This document shows positions 14,555 through 24,211 of a stretch of 52,412 nt of DNA, one piece after another. The position numbers and the translations under genes were made by a program. The stretch is from UBA5486 sp036744795 (GTDB taxonomy: Bacteria > Bacillota > UBA4882 > UBA10575), in NCBI GenBank assembly GCA_036744795.1, contig DAIOHK010000015.1:1-52412 (forward strand). Direction: 5' to 3'. Below the pieces are notes generated by a model. The model saw only the letters and a program-made list of their open reading frames with translations. It was not told where the DNA came from and searched no databases. Every line of letters starts with the position of its first letter. Positions within the stretch are counted from its first letter, which is position 1.

Positions 14555-16573
14555 ATGGATAGTATAAAAATCCTGATGGATAAATTAAAAGTAGGCAAAG
14601 AGAAATTTCAAGGCTCTTACTTTATTCCCGAAGTTTGGAACTGTTTTGGTTTTAAGGATTATCAAGTTGATCCGAATCGGCCTGAGGAGATTAGTGTAAA
14701 CCCTTATCATTTTTACCTCGAAGGTCTAAAGTTTATTACTTCACAATCTACAAATAAAAACCTTGCATCTAGCTTGTCTTTTCAAGAAAGTATTAGTGAT
14801 GGTCTTTGCCAAAAAATAATTTATAGTACTTTTTTACGGACCCTGACTGCTTGGAATCACTATCCAGGCCAACCTATTTTTCCCGGTACTTTTCTCAAGG
14901 CCATTGCCCTCCTTCCTTATCTAAAAGACTTAGGCGTGGAAATAATTTATCTCTTACCAATCTTTGCAAGTGGGGAGAAATATAAAAAAGGAGAATTGGG
15001 TAGTCCTTATGCGATTAAAAACTTTTATCAATTAGATCAAATACTACATGATCCTCTTCTAGGAGTGATGAACCATTCTTTACTGGAAACAGAATTCAAG
15101 GCTTTTGTTGAGAGTAGCCACTTAATGGGCTTAAAAGTGATGGTGGATTTTGTTTTTCGGACCGCTTCACGCGATAATGATTTACTGAGTAGATATCCGG
15201 AATGGTTTTACTGGATTCGGCTTAAAGACCAGGAAAATTTTTCACCTCCCTTGGTAAAGAGGGTCAAAAAGTTTTCGCCTTTAAACCAGGGAAATCTGGA
15301 TAAATTATATAAATCCGAAGGGATTAAAGAATATCTGGCTAAGTTTACACCTTCTCCTAAGGTGATTAATCCATTTAAGTGGCAGAGTATACAGAAGAAA
15401 TCTGCTCAGAATGGGGAGAATATTCTGGAGCTGATTGAGAAGGAGTTTGGAATAACTACAGTCCCGGGTTTTTCTGATGCGCTTAATGATCAGCAACCAC
15501 CCTGGGGGGATGTAACATATATCCGGTTTTACTTTGACCATCATAAAAAAGCCCTAAAATATGTAGAACCGGATCAAGCTCCATATCTTTTGCAGGATGT
15601 AGCTTCTCTCAATCTTTACCGGGGAGAAATCCCCAACCAGAAGTTATGGGAGTACATTATAAATATAATTCCTTATTATGCTCAGAAATTTGGTATAGAT
15701 GGAGCCAGAATCGACATGGGACATGCCTTACCCCCGGATTTAAACCAGGCGATTATTGGGCAAGCAAAAGCAACAAAGGAAGACTTTATTCTCTGGTCGG
15801 AGGAGTTTAATCCCAAAAATTCCGGTGCCGCTAAGGATTATGGGTATGATTTTATTACCGGTGATTTGTGGCATCTTTATAAAGGTGTAGAGAAAAAGGG
15901 ATTCTGTCGTAAACTCTTTGACAGACTGCTGGCTTCAGATCTTCCCCTGACTGGTGCTCTGGAGATCCCGGATACCCCACGGGTTGCCTGGTATTATCAA
16001 GAAAAATCCCAGATTGAGCTCCTGGTATTTCTTAATTATTTCCTTCCCAATCTGATCCCCTTAATTAATAATGGGATGGAACTAATGGAGAGGCAACCAA
16101 TGAATCTGGGACTGGATAATACAGAAGAAGGCCGTTTTGTTTTGGAGGAGGATGATCCTATGTATGGTAAACTGGCTTTCTTTGATAATTACCGTCTGCA
16201 TTGGGGAAGCAAGGAACGGAAATTTATGCTGCCACTTCTTAAGAAAACGGCTCTTTTGCGTAAACGTTTTATTCATCTAATCAAGGCGGATTATTTAGCA
16301 AATGACTGTTATCGGCTGATCAGGAAGAAACTGATCCATTTTACTTATTTTGTAGAAGAGCAGGAGAAATTATTGATTTTTTTAGCTAATAAGGATTTCT
16401 GGCACCGGACTCCGGTCATTCTAAAAGAATTATTACCTTACGCAATAAGAAAAAAAGTTAATAATAAGTTGAATATAGCTTTGGCGGCAGATGAATTGGT
16501 TTCTGAAGAATGGTTGATTACGAAGAAATACTGGCTCAATCCCGGGGAGGTAATCATCGGCTTTGTAGACTAG
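14555..16573 (+). CDS. GH13 alpha-glucan enzyme, maltosyltransferase-like
   Basis: 672 residues, glycoside hydrolase family 13. The nucleophile region is GIDGARIDMGHALP (about residues 385-398), the acid/base Glu is in ILWSEEFN, and the third acidic region appears as EIPDTPRVAW. The block DFVFRTASRDNDLL, followed by YPEWFYWI, resembles the maltosyltransferase of Thermotoga and the related GlgE enzymes rather than ordinary alpha-amylases. No signal peptide is seen, so it acts in the cytoplasm. It is 32 bases upstream of a short alpha-glucan phosphorylase, suggesting joint remodelling and phosphorolysis of glycogen or maltodextrin. The exact reaction cannot be settled by sequence alone. Confidence 0.75.
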   Translation: MDSIKILMDKLKVGKEKFQGSYFIPEVWNCFGFKDYQVDPNRPEEISVNPYHFYLEGLKFITSQSTNKNLASSLSFQESISDGLCQKIIYSTFLRTLTAWNHYPGQPIFPGTFLKAIALLPYLKDLGVEIIYLLPIFASGEKYKKGELGSPYAIKNFYQLDQILHDPLLGVMNHSLLETEFKAFVESSHLMGLKVMVDFVFRTASRDNDLLSRYPEWFYWIRLKDQENFSPPLVKRVKKFSPLNQGNLDKLYKSEGIKEYLAKFTPSPKVINPFKWQSIQKKSAQNGENILELIEKEFGITTVPGFSDALNDQQPPWGDVTYIRFYFDHHKKALKYVEPDQAPYLLQDVASLNLYRGEIPNQKLWEYIINIIPYYAQKFGIDGARIDMGHALPPDLNQAIIGQAKATKEDFILWSEEFNPKNSGAAKDYGYDFITGDLWHLYKGVEKKGFCRKLFDRLLASDLPLTGALEIPDTPRVAWYYQEKSQIELLVFLNYFLPNLIPLINNGMELMERQPMNLGLDNTEEGRFVLEEDDPMYGKLAFFDNYRLHWGSKERKFMLPLLKKTALLRKRFIHLIKADYLANDCYRLIRKKLIHFTYFVEEQEKLLIFLANKDFWHRTPVILKELLPYAIRKKVNNKLNIALAADELVSEEWLITKKYWLNPGEVIIGFVD

Positions 16574-16605
16574 TTTCTTGATTTTGATTTGGAGGGATAA
16601 CTACA

Positions 16606-18225
16606 GTGAACAGCAAAAGAAGAAAAGGTAAGCTGCCAAAGGTAGCCTATTTTTGCATGGAATTTGGATTACATGAGGATTTTAAGATCTATTCGGGAGG
16701 CCTTGGTATCCTGGCGGGTGATATTTTGAAAACTGCCTGGGATGAAGATTATCCGATGGTAGGAGTAGGAATCCTCTGGCGGCAGGGTTATACCAGGCAA
16801 TTAATTGATGAAAATGGGCTTGTTTATGATAGTTTTTATGAGAATAAATACGATTTTCTTGAGGATACCGGAAAAACAGTAAATGTAAGAATCAGAGGCC
16901 GGCAAGTCCGGTGCAAAATCTGGAAATGTACTCATTTTCAAAATGCTCCTTTATACCTATTGGATACCAATCTTTCGGAGAATGAAGATCCTTTGATTAC
17001 CGGTCAATTATATGGTTGGTTTTCTGAAGAACGGATTGCCCAGGAGATGGTCCTGGGGATTGGGGGAGTCCGGGCCTTAAAAGAACTGGGAATCGAGGTG
17101 GATTTATATCATTTTAATGATAGTCATCCGGTCTTGGCCGGAATTGAGTTAATCCGGGAAAAGATGGATAAGAAAGAATACTCTTTTACTGAGGCCTGGG
17201 CAGAAACCAGTAAACAGATTGTTTTTACTACTCATACCCCAGTAAAAGAGGGGAATGAAGTTCATGAGCATGAGCTTTTAAGATATATGGGAGCTTATAA
17301 TGGGCTGACTTTCGGACAGATGCTAAAATTGGGCGGCGAGCCTTTCAGTATGACTGTAGCCGGCATGCGGCTGGCGACAAGAGTAAATGCCGTTGCCAAG
17401 TTACACGCTGCTACTGCTAATAAAATGTGGAGTGCGGTCGAGGGGATCCCGGGGATTATCGGGATTACTAATGGGGTACATACCGGATCCTGGCAAGATC
17501 AGAAGATCGCGCAAGCGGCTCAGCGTAAAGAGAAGCTTTGGCCTTTACATCTGGCGGCAAAACGGAGGCTTCTGAAAGAAGTCTTTCAACGAAATGGAGT
17601 GAGATTAAAAGAAGAAGTATTAACCATTGGTTTTGCCCGCAGGATGGCTTTGTACAAAAGAGGGGATTTGATCTTCCGAAAACTGGAAGTCATAGATCCT
17701 TTATTAAAAGAGGGGAAACTGCAGCTAATCTTTTCAGGAAAAACTCATCCTAATGATCTTAATGGAAAAAAGATTGTGGCTCGCATCTACAAGATGTCAA
17801 TACTCTACCCGGAAAGTATTGTCTTTCTCCAGGATTATGATATGAAAATCGGAAGATTGATGACCAGAGGGTGCGATTTATGGCTTAATAATCCAATACG
17901 GCCCAAGGAGGCCAGTGGTACTTCTGGCATGAAAGCGGCAATGAATGGAGTTCTTAATTTTAGTGTTTTGGATGGATGGTGGCCCGAAGGCTATCAGCCG
18001 GGATTGACCGGATGGCAGATTGGTGATGGCTATGAAGGGCCAGATCAAGATCGAGTTGATACCGAAGCCCTCTACCGGGTTTTACTGGAAGAGATTATAC
18101 CTACTTATTATGAAGATCGTGAAAAATGGGAAGAGATGATGCAGGCCAGTATTATGATGTCGCAGTGGAAGTTCTCTGCTGCCCGGATGCTCCAGGATTA
18201 TTATAACCAGCTTTACCAGCAATAA
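16606..18225 (+). CDS. glgP: Alpha-glucan (glycogen/maltodextrin) phosphorylase, short form
   Basis: 539 residues, GT35 family. It releases glucose 1-phosphate from alpha-1,4-glucans using pyridoxal phosphate. The N-terminal YFCMEFGLHEDFKIYSGGLGILAGD block and the C-terminal PLP-proximal EASGTSGMKAAMNG motif are clear. It lacks the long N-terminal regulatory part of the 800-residue phosphorylases and matches the compact AgpA-like type of Thermotoga and clostridia. GTG start after GGAGGGATAACTACA. It is almost certainly cotranscribed with the GH13 gene just upstream; the next gene is convergent. Confidence 0.92.
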   Translation: MNSKRRKGKLPKVAYFCMEFGLHEDFKIYSGGLGILAGDILKTAWDEDYPMVGVGILWRQGYTRQLIDENGLVYDSFYENKYDFLEDTGKTVNVRIRGRQVRCKIWKCTHFQNAPLYLLDTNLSENEDPLITGQLYGWFSEERIAQEMVLGIGGVRALKELGIEVDLYHFNDSHPVLAGIELIREKMDKKEYSFTEAWAETSKQIVFTTHTPVKEGNEVHEHELLRYMGAYNGLTFGQMLKLGGEPFSMTVAGMRLATRVNAVAKLHAATANKMWSAVEGIPGIIGITNGVHTGSWQDQKIAQAAQRKEKLWPLHLAAKRRLLKEVFQRNGVRLKEEVLTIGFARRMALYKRGDLIFRKLEVIDPLLKEGKLQLIFSGKTHPNDLNGKKIVARIYKMSILYPESIVFLQDYDMKIGRLMTRGCDLWLNNPIRPKEASGTSGMKAAMNGVLNFSVLDGWWPEGYQPGLTGWQIGDGYEGPDQDRVDTEALYRVLLEEIIPTYYEDREKWEEMMQASIMMSQWKFSAARMLQDYYNQLYQQ

Positions 18226-18244
18226 GGTGTTTATGCTTTCCAGA

Positions 18245-20056
18245 TCAGAATAATCTCCGATCAGTTTTAAATTGTTTATCATAAAGAACCTTATAAAGAG
18301 AGTCTTTTTCTAATAATTCTTCATGTCTACCGGTTTCTACTACCTCACCATGGTTAATGACCAGAATTTTATCTGCAGCCATGATTGTAGAGAGTCGGTG
18401 GGCAATAACAAAGCTGGTTCTTTCTTTTAAGATGGGTTCTAAAGCCTTTTGAATTAGAGCTTCAGAGACTGAATCCAAAGCAGAAGTGGCTTCATCAAGA
18501 ATAATAATCCTGGGGTTATTTAAGATCATCTGGGCAATGGAGAGCCTTTGTTTCTCCCCGCCGGAGAGCTTAACTCCTCTATTACCAACTACGGTTTCGT
18601 ATCCTTCCGGTAGAGTATTGATAAAATCATGGATATATGCTGCCTTGCAGGCTTTGATGCTCTCTTCTTCGGAAGCACCAGTTTTGGCAAAGAGCAGGTT
18701 TTCTTTGATTGTTCCATTAAAGATATAAGGATCTTGCATGACAATCCCAATTTGGGAGCGGAGAGATTTGAGTGTAACCTTGCGGATATCGATCCCATCA
18801 ATTTTAATACTGCCTGAATTGATATCATATAAGCGGGGGATTAAATTCGTGATCGTAGTTTTTCCGGCACCACTCGGTCCGACCAGGGCAACCATTGTTC
18901 CCGGTTCGACAGAAAAGTTAATGTTTTTCAGGGTCTGCTGCCGTTCATTATAGGAAAAATCAACATTTTCAAATTCTACCCGCCCTGTGATCGGAGGGAG
19001 ATCAATCGCATCTGGTTCATCGGTAATCTCCTGTTTTTTATCCAGGTAATCAAAGATCCGATCAAAAAGTGCCAATGATCTTGTAATATCAATATGGATA
19101 TTGGAAAGACGGGATACCGGCCCATATAATCTGTTTAACATAGCAACAAAAGCAATAATTGCTCCAACAGTAATCTCATCTTTAATAAATAGATAGCCGC
19201 CATAAAAGTAAATGATTAGCGGTCCAATTGTGGTGAAGATTCTTATTACCATGTGAAACCAACGACCAGCTAGGGACTCCCTAATATTTAGTCTGGTTAC
19301 TTCTTTATTGATTTGAGTAAAGTTTTCATAACACTCTTCTTCTTTAGTAAAAATTTTCATCAGGGTTGAACCACTGATACTTAAGGTCTCTTGAATTAAC
19401 TCATTTAATTCAGTAATCTTCTTCTGTGTCTCGGAAGCAATTTTCCACCTGACTTTCCCGACTTTACGGGTGGGAAAAACAAAGGAAGGAATGATAAACA
19501 TCCCTAAGATAGCTAGTTTCCAGTTCATAGAGATCAAGGCAATCGCGGTGGTGATCAAGACTAAAACATTCTGGAGAGTACTGACCAAAGTTCCGCTGAA
19601 AACACTACGGATTCCACCCACATCACTAGTCATTCTGGTGATAATCTCTCCAGGTTTGACATTTGAGAAAAAATTAAATGACATATATTCAAGGTGATTA
19701 TAGAGTTCGTTTTTTATGTCATAAATTATATGATTGGAGATCCAGGAGTTGAGGTAATTTTCACCGACACTAATCAATCCGGAGATGATTGTTACGATGA
19801 GAGAGGCCAAAGCTAGTTTAGTAAGGAGAATAAGATTCTTGTTCGGGAGGGCATTATCAATAATATTTCTAATAATCAATGGAGGAACCAATCCCAAAAC
19901 CGAAGTTGCCAACAGGGCCAAAATTACAATGAGGATCTGTTTCCAATAAGGAATGAAGTATCTGAGAATCCTTAACAACATATCTTTGGTTACTTCCGGT
20001 CGGACTAGATTTTCATCTTGAAAACGCATTCTGCCAAAACCCATACCGCCTCGCAT
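18245..20056 (-). CDS. ABC exporter half-transporter, MsbA/MDR type
   Basis: 603 residues with an N-terminal six-helix membrane domain (about 30-310) and a C-terminal ATPase: Walker A GPSGAGKTT (about 385-393), Q-loop in IGIVMQDPYIF, signature LSGGEKQRLS, Walker B RIIILDEATSALD and the switch His in IAHRLST. It is a complete half-transporter that would work as a homodimer, because no second half is adjacent. Typical substrates are lipids, drugs or peptides; nothing here narrows this. ATG at 20056 follows GGGGTAACGATAA. It ends head-to-head with the phosphorylase gene with only 19 bases between stops. Confidence 0.93.
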   Translation of the reverse strand: MRGGMGFGRMRFQDENLVRPEVTKDMLLRILRYFIPYWKQILIVILALLATSVLGLVPPLIIRNIIDNALPNKNLILLTKLALASLIVTIISGLISVGENYLNSWISNHIIYDIKNELYNHLEYMSFNFFSNVKPGEIITRMTSDVGGIRSVFSGTLVSTLQNVLVLITTAIALISMNWKLAILGMFIIPSFVFPTRKVGKVRWKIASETQKKITELNELIQETLSISGSTLMKIFTKEEECYENFTQINKEVTRLNIRESLAGRWFHMVIRIFTTIGPLIIYFYGGYLFIKDEITVGAIIAFVAMLNRLYGPVSRLSNIHIDITRSLALFDRIFDYLDKKQEITDEPDAIDLPPITGRVEFENVDFSYNERQQTLKNINFSVEPGTMVALVGPSGAGKTTITNLIPRLYDINSGSIKIDGIDIRKVTLKSLRSQIGIVMQDPYIFNGTIKENLLFAKTGASEEESIKACKAAYIHDFINTLPEGYETVVGNRGVKLSGGEKQRLSIAQMILNNPRIIILDEATSALDSVSEALIQKALEPILKERTSFVIAHRLSTIMAADKILVINHGEVVETGRHEELLEKDSLYKVLYDKQFKTDRRLF

Positions 20057-20258
20057 TTATCGTTACCCCTTCTTATTTATTGATTTGACTAAGTATTTTT
20101 AAATGATTACCACAAAAAGCATCAAGAAAGTATATCGTAACAAAACTCCGCTTTTTATGGGCAAATGGTAGATACTACCGCTATTATTGTATTAATCTTT
20201 TTTCAAAAGGTCAATATAATCAGATTTATTTGCAGCATCTCTATAATAGTGGGGTTAA

Positions 20259-20650
20259 AGGGGTGCTTCGTATTTATTGGATCTAATTGCGGAAAAGGAA
20301 GAAATTACAGAAGAATTATATGCAAAGGCTGACCCAAAGAACAATATGAAGGATGGATAGAAAGAAATATATTTGAAAGACAATGGGTGCTTAAAGATTT
20401 TAAAAAGACGGTAAGTGTTTCAGCAGAACATTTTTTAAATAATATGGAAAACTCAGAAGTAGAGTATAAAAAAGGTAATTATCTAATTTTAGGCACATAT
20501 GCTAATGATTTTAAAAAACTAAAGCAATATTATAAACGGCAATATAAATTGCTACAAGGATTTGAAAAAAATCCAACTAAATTGCAAAAGCATTCAAATA
20601 CTTTAGATCAGTGGATTACGGACTTGACTTTTATTTCTGAAAGAATCTAA
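20259..20650 (+). pseudogene. Frameshifted hypothetical gene
   Basis: Two overlapping frames read as one protein if a single-base shift is allowed near 20335-20345. The first frame (open from 20259, possible TTG start at 20277) gives LDLIAEKEEITEELYAKADPK. The second continues EQYEGWIERNIFERQWVLKDF and runs to a TAA at 20648, with a Lys-rich helical C-terminus (YYKRQYKLLQGF). The second frame alone could start with GTG at 20387 for 87 residues but has no ribosome site. I do not recognise the family. It is a decayed gene or contains a sequencing error. Confidence 0.4.
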
Positions 20651-20690
20651 ATTCGTCATTGTAAAAGAAAACGGATATTTATGAATGAGA

Positions 20691-20716
20691 AAACCAGTTA
20701 CTATAACTGGTTTTTT
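20691..20716 (+). terminator. Intrinsic terminator after the frameshifted gene
   Basis: AAACCAGTTA (20691-20700) and TAACTGGTTT (20704-20713) pair perfectly over ten bases, followed by a run of T. It implies that the broken gene upstream was once a transcribed unit. Confidence 0.8.
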
Positions 20717-20846
20717 GCTTTACATTGAGAACACTCTAAACTAAATTAACAGATTTAGAGTCGTAGAATATGGTCGCAGAGGACAAGGGAAAAATATTTA
20801 TACCAATTGACCGGCTGAGTGGTTATTGCTATAATATAAATCAAAC

Positions 20847-20874
20847 AGTGTTTAATTATTAAATAGTGTTTAAT
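20847..20874. promoter_or_regulatory. Direct repeat upstream of the TetR gene, candidate operator
   Basis: AGTGTTTAAT occurs twice, at 20847-20856 and 20865-20874, 18 bases apart, and the intervening TTTAATTATTAAA is palindromic. The second copy ends 11 bases before the TetR-family start, a common place for an autorepressor site. Confidence 0.4.
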
Positions 20875-20885
20875 ACTAAGATGGG

Positions 20886-21515
20886 ATGAGCTGGATGGGT
20901 AGAAAACGACAGTTGTTGAAACAAGAAGAGGTTAAAAACTCCATATTGGAAGCAGCCCGAAAAGTAGTGGCTAAAGAGGGGTTTCAAGGGCTTTCAGTCC
21001 GTAAGATTACAAAGGCGATAAACTATTCTCCGGGAATTGTTTATCATTACTTCAAAAATAAGGACGAGATTATTGAAGCACTGGTTAGCGAGGGCTATAA
21101 ACGGATTCTGTCTTCCATTGCTTCTGTGCAAAGGACTGAAAACGAACCAGAAGCAGAGATTAGGGAAGCGTTTAGTAAATACATCAAGGCTGCTTTGACT
21201 GCTCCGGAAGAATATAAAGTCTTTTTACTTAATGATAACCCTTCCATACTGAAGAAGACGTCTCTTTTGGCGAAAGGAACCGTGAAGAAGAGTCGGACTT
21301 TACAGGCTTTATGTGAAGCAATACAAAGAGGGGTAAAGCTAGGCCGGTTTGCTCCTTGTGATCCAGAACTTACTGCCCAGATTCTGTGGACCGCAACTTT
21401 TGGGCTGATTATAAAGGTGATCATCGAGCAAAACATTCCCAAGGAGCAAATTAGGAGATTAATGGACCAACATTTTAAAATGATTTTTTGCGGGTTAATG
21501 GCACGGGATAAATAA
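20886..21515 (+). CDS. TetR family transcriptional regulator
   Basis: 209 residues. The N-terminal helix-turn-helix spans about residues 14-60 (ILEAARKVVAKEGFQGLSVRKI, then INYSPGIVYHYFKNKDEII), the standard TetR layout; the C-terminal ligand/dimer domain is variable, with PEEYKVFLL and a final LMDQHFKMIF helix. The ATG at 20886 or the in-frame ATG at 20895 could be the start; neither has a strong SD. The direct repeat just upstream may be its operator. The flavodoxin-like and CDP-alcohol transferase genes beginning 364 bases downstream on the same strand are likely targets or neighbours in function. Confidence 0.9.
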   Translation: MSWMGRKRQLLKQEEVKNSILEAARKVVAKEGFQGLSVRKITKAINYSPGIVYHYFKNKDEIIEALVSEGYKRILSSIASVQRTENEPEAEIREAFSKYIKAALTAPEEYKVFLLNDNPSILKKTSLLAKGTVKKSRTLQALCEAIQRGVKLGRFAPCDPELTAQILWTATFGLIIKVIIEQNIPKEQIRRLMDQHFKMIFCGLMARDK

Positions 21516-21689
21516 GTAATTGCTTTTATATTTATCCATTCTGATAGGCGTTACTATATTGATTTTAGCCTTAAGATACTTAATAAACAGGATTTTTAAG
21601 GTTTATTATTGGATGTAAATCAGAAGGCGATGGATTATATTCAAATTCGAACAAGTAAGGGGCGATGATTATGTTGATTAGCACATAAA

Positions 21690-21845
21690 TTAAGGAATTG
21701 TATAATTGAATTATTTAAGATTTAGCCACAATATATTGATATTCCCACTAGTAATTGTCTGATCTTAGATGATTACCCCGAATAAAAGTTAAACACTATA
21801 TATTGTGGTCGAATAAATGTCTAGAGTAATAATGTAATTCCCTAA
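21690..21845. repeat. Second palindromic family, copy M4 (long form)
   Basis: Left end TTAAGGAATTGTATAATT (21690-21707) and right end AATAATGTAATTCC (21828-21841) are inverted repeats. Inside, CCACAATATAT (21726-21736) pairs perfectly with ATATATTGTGG (21798-21808). It occupies the gap between the TetR gene and the flavodoxin-like gene, ending about 35 bases before that start codon. Confidence 0.65.
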
Positions 21846-21879
21846 AATAAATAAATATATAAAGCAGGAGGTCAGTAAG

Positions 21880-22443
21880 ATGAAAAAGGTTTTAATCAGC
21901 GTCGGGGTGGTTTTCGGTATTTTATTTGTATTTATGCTTTTGACAGTGGGGGTAGTTTCGGCGGCCAATAAACCAAAAAGCGATAAAGAAGAAGTATTGC
22001 CTGGTAAGAAGGGAAGCTCAAAGAAAGCGTTAATTATCTATCATCCTGGAATCTCCAAGTTCACCACCCGTATGACACATCAATTAGCAAAGGGGCTTAA
22101 CGAGGGAGGGTATGAAGTAACCTTGAATCATCCGGGGAATCATCTTTCGACAGATTTATCCGGATATACGCTTGTTGTCTTTGGTTCACCGACCTATGCC
22201 GGGCAAATTTCTTCGGCGATGAGAAAGTATATGGCGCGTGCTTGTCCGCAAATAGCGAATACTTTAACAATGAGAATCGTATTGATCTCAACAGGTGCCC
22301 TTGATGAGACTCAAGAATTTGATAAATTAGAAGAGATGCTTGTTGGGTTGAACGTAGTTAAAAAAGTCAAATTTTTGGCCGGCTCTAAAACGGAAAACGA
22401 CAAAATCGCTTATGATTTAGGGATCGAGTTGGCAAAAAAATGA
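21880..22443 (+). CDS. Membrane-anchored flavodoxin-like protein
   Basis: 187 residues: an N-terminal hydrophobic anchor (about 4-28, ending VVSAAN) then a flavodoxin-like alpha/beta fold from about residue 50 (KKALIIYHPGISKFTTRM) with the second loop FGSPTYAGQISSAMRKYM. The usual T-x-T-G-x-T phosphate loop for FMN is replaced by HPGISKFT, so cofactor binding may be altered. It would sit on the outer face of the membrane if the anchor is a signal sequence. The stop overlaps the next start (ATGA), so it is translationally coupled to a CDP-alcohol transferase. SD AGCAGGAGGTC precedes the ATG. Confidence 0.7.
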   Translation: MKKVLISVGVVFGILFVFMLLTVGVVSAANKPKSDKEEVLPGKKGSSKKALIIYHPGISKFTTRMTHQLAKGLNEGGYEVTLNHPGNHLSTDLSGYTLVVFGSPTYAGQISSAMRKYMARACPQIANTLTMRIVLISTGALDETQEFDKLEEMLVGLNVVKKVKFLAGSKTENDKIAYDLGIELAKK

Positions 22444-23069
22444 TTTTAAATTCAGCAAGCTTAATAGAAGGCCTACGGAGAGGAGTTCCGAACACCATAA
22501 CGCTCCTCCGAGTTGTATTTACTTGCTTTTTAAATTACTATATTTTCAACCATTTTGGCAAAATGATGATTCCACTCATTATTTTCAGTCTTATATTTCT
22601 AACCGATTATGCGGATGGAAAAATTGCCAGGTTGTACGGGCTGGCCACGCCCTTCGGGGCCGCCTTTGACCTCTTGGCGGATCTGTTTTTTATTATCTCA
22701 TCTTGCATGGTGTTGTATGTTTTTCAGATTATCCCGTTATGGTTCTTATTCGTTATTCTGTTTAAATTTATCGAGTTTGTTGTTACTTCATTTTTCATAA
22801 GCAAGTCCGATGGTGAAAGAACAATATTTGTTTTTGATTTCATCGGTAGGCTGGTAGCGGTAGTGTTTTATATGATCCCGGCTTTACTTTATATTTCCTA
22901 CCGGTATTCACCGGTCATGTATACTTTTTGTATAAATAGATTATCTTATATTATTCTTTTGTTAGCGCTTTTTTCTTCCACTTACCGGATTCGGATTTGT
23001 TTTCGGATAGTTAGGGTTTCTTCAAAAAGAAAGGTCATAACACAAACGGGTTCCGCGACTATGCTCTAA
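22440..23069 (+). CDS. CDP-alcohol phosphatidyltransferase family protein
   Basis: 209-residue membrane protein with the complete family motif: D-G-K-I-A-R, eight residues, G, three residues, D, three residues, D (within DYADGKIARLYGLATPFGAA and the following FDLLAD). Such enzymes move a phosphoalcohol from CDP-alcohol to an acceptor, as in PgsA or Pct-type phospholipid synthesis. Several hydrophobic helices follow. It overlaps the flavodoxin-like gene by four bases. The acceptor cannot be predicted; it is too divergent at the N-terminus to name PgsA with confidence. Confidence 0.82.
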   Translation: MILNSASLIEGLRRGVPNTITLLRVVFTCFLNYYIFNHFGKMMIPLIIFSLIFLTDYADGKIARLYGLATPFGAAFDLLADLFFIISSCMVLYVFQIIPLWFLFVILFKFIEFVVTSFFISKSDGERTIFVFDFIGRLVAVVFYMIPALLYISYRYSPVMYTFCINRLSYIILLLALFSSTYRIRICFRIVRVSSKRKVITQTGSATML

Positions 23070-23326
23070 CCAGTAATCAGAGTCTTAGTAGAAGAAACCA
23101 GGAATTAACAAAAATATTATCTTTAATGAAAAGTAGGTTTTCATTGTTATAGATAAAAACAAGAACTGATTGAAGAGTATGGGGATGAAAGAGATAGAGA
23201 AACACAATTAGAAGAGAGATTATCATCTTTGATATTATGTGAAGGACTACAGGAGGAAAAAACGCTATTTTCCTATACATAATTAATGTAGTTTAATAAA
23301 TTAAAGGCTGTGAGGGTAAACCTAAA

Positions 23327-24211
23327 ATGCAAAAAGGTGAGTTAGCAAAGAAGCTTATAAAAGAGAAAAGAGATTTGTTTATCTGTCCAGTTTGCGGAGG
23401 GGAAATAACGATTCAAGAGGCAAAAAGTCTAGTTTGCTTAAATAGGCATACTTTTGATATCTCTAAAAGAGGATATATAAATATGCTACTTCGTCCAGTA
23501 AAAACGGATTATAATAAAGAAATGCTGGAATCAAGAAATATTATCTGTAAAAGTGGATTTTTTGATCCAATGTTATCTGGAGTTAGTGAGCTAATCTTGG
23601 AAAAGGTGAAGGAAAACAATCTATTGGAAACCACTATTTTAGATGCTGGTTGTGGGGAAGGTTCACATCTGTCTAGTATTCTTAAGAATTTAATAGGTAA
23701 AGTAAATACTAACTTATTGGGAATTGGTATTGATATTTCCAAGGAAGGTATAAATATTGCTTCAAGAGATTATACGAATCTTATTTGGTGTGTGGCAGAT
23801 TTAGCGAAGATACCTTTAAAAGATAAACAATTTGATATAGTATTAAACATTCTTTCACCGGCTAATTATGTAGAATTCACCCGAATCTTGAAAGATAATG
23901 GTATTCTTATTAAAGTTGTTCCCGGAAATAAGTATCTTACTGAATTACGAGATCTTTTCTTTGATGAAAACAACAAAAAAACTTATTCGAATGACAAGGT
24001 CATACAGCATTTTTCTGATAATTATCAGATCATTGATCACGAAAAAATCTTATATAATGTCAGACTGCCAAATGAAAATACAAAGCATCTTTTAAAAATG
24101 ACTCCTCTTTCCTGGAATGTAGAAAACGAAAGAATTGAAAAGGTACTCAACATGGGAATTAAAGATATAACAGTAGATTTTGAGATCATTGTAGGAAAAA
24201 ATAAACCTTAG
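23327..24211 (+). CDS. rlmA: 23S rRNA (guanine-N1) methyltransferase, RlmA-like
   Basis: 294 residues. An N-terminal zinc-binding segment (FICPVCGGEITI, then LVCLNRHTFDISKRGYINMLL) is followed by a class I SAM methyltransferase domain with motif I LDAGCGEGSHL (about 106-116) and ADLAKIPLKDKQFDIVLNI. This order is that of RlmA/TlrB enzymes, which methylate N1 of G745 or G748 in helix 35 of 23S rRNA; TlrB-like members give tylosin resistance, but nothing here separates the two. The ATG follows GTGAGGG at modest spacing. The gene stands alone, with about 260 bases of non-coding or decayed sequence before it. Confidence 0.85.
   Translation: MQKGELAKKLIKEKRDLFICPVCGGEITIQEAKSLVCLNRHTFDISKRGYINMLLRPVKTDYNKEMLESRNIICKSGFFDPMLSGVSELILEKVKENNLLETTILDAGCGEGSHLSSILKNLIGKVNTNLLGIGIDISKEGINIASRDYTNLIWCVADLAKIPLKDKQFDIVLNILSPANYVEFTRILKDNGILIKVVPGNKYLTELRDLFFDENNKKTYSNDKVIQHFSDNYQIIDHEKILYNVRLPNENTKHLLKMTPLSWNVENERIEKVLNMGIKDITVDFEIIVGKNKP

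Noticed and set aside
23150..23281. A 43-codon acidic open frame before rlmA (EEYGDERDRETQLEERL)
   Set aside because: No start codon or ribosome site; possibly a decayed gene, but not supportable.
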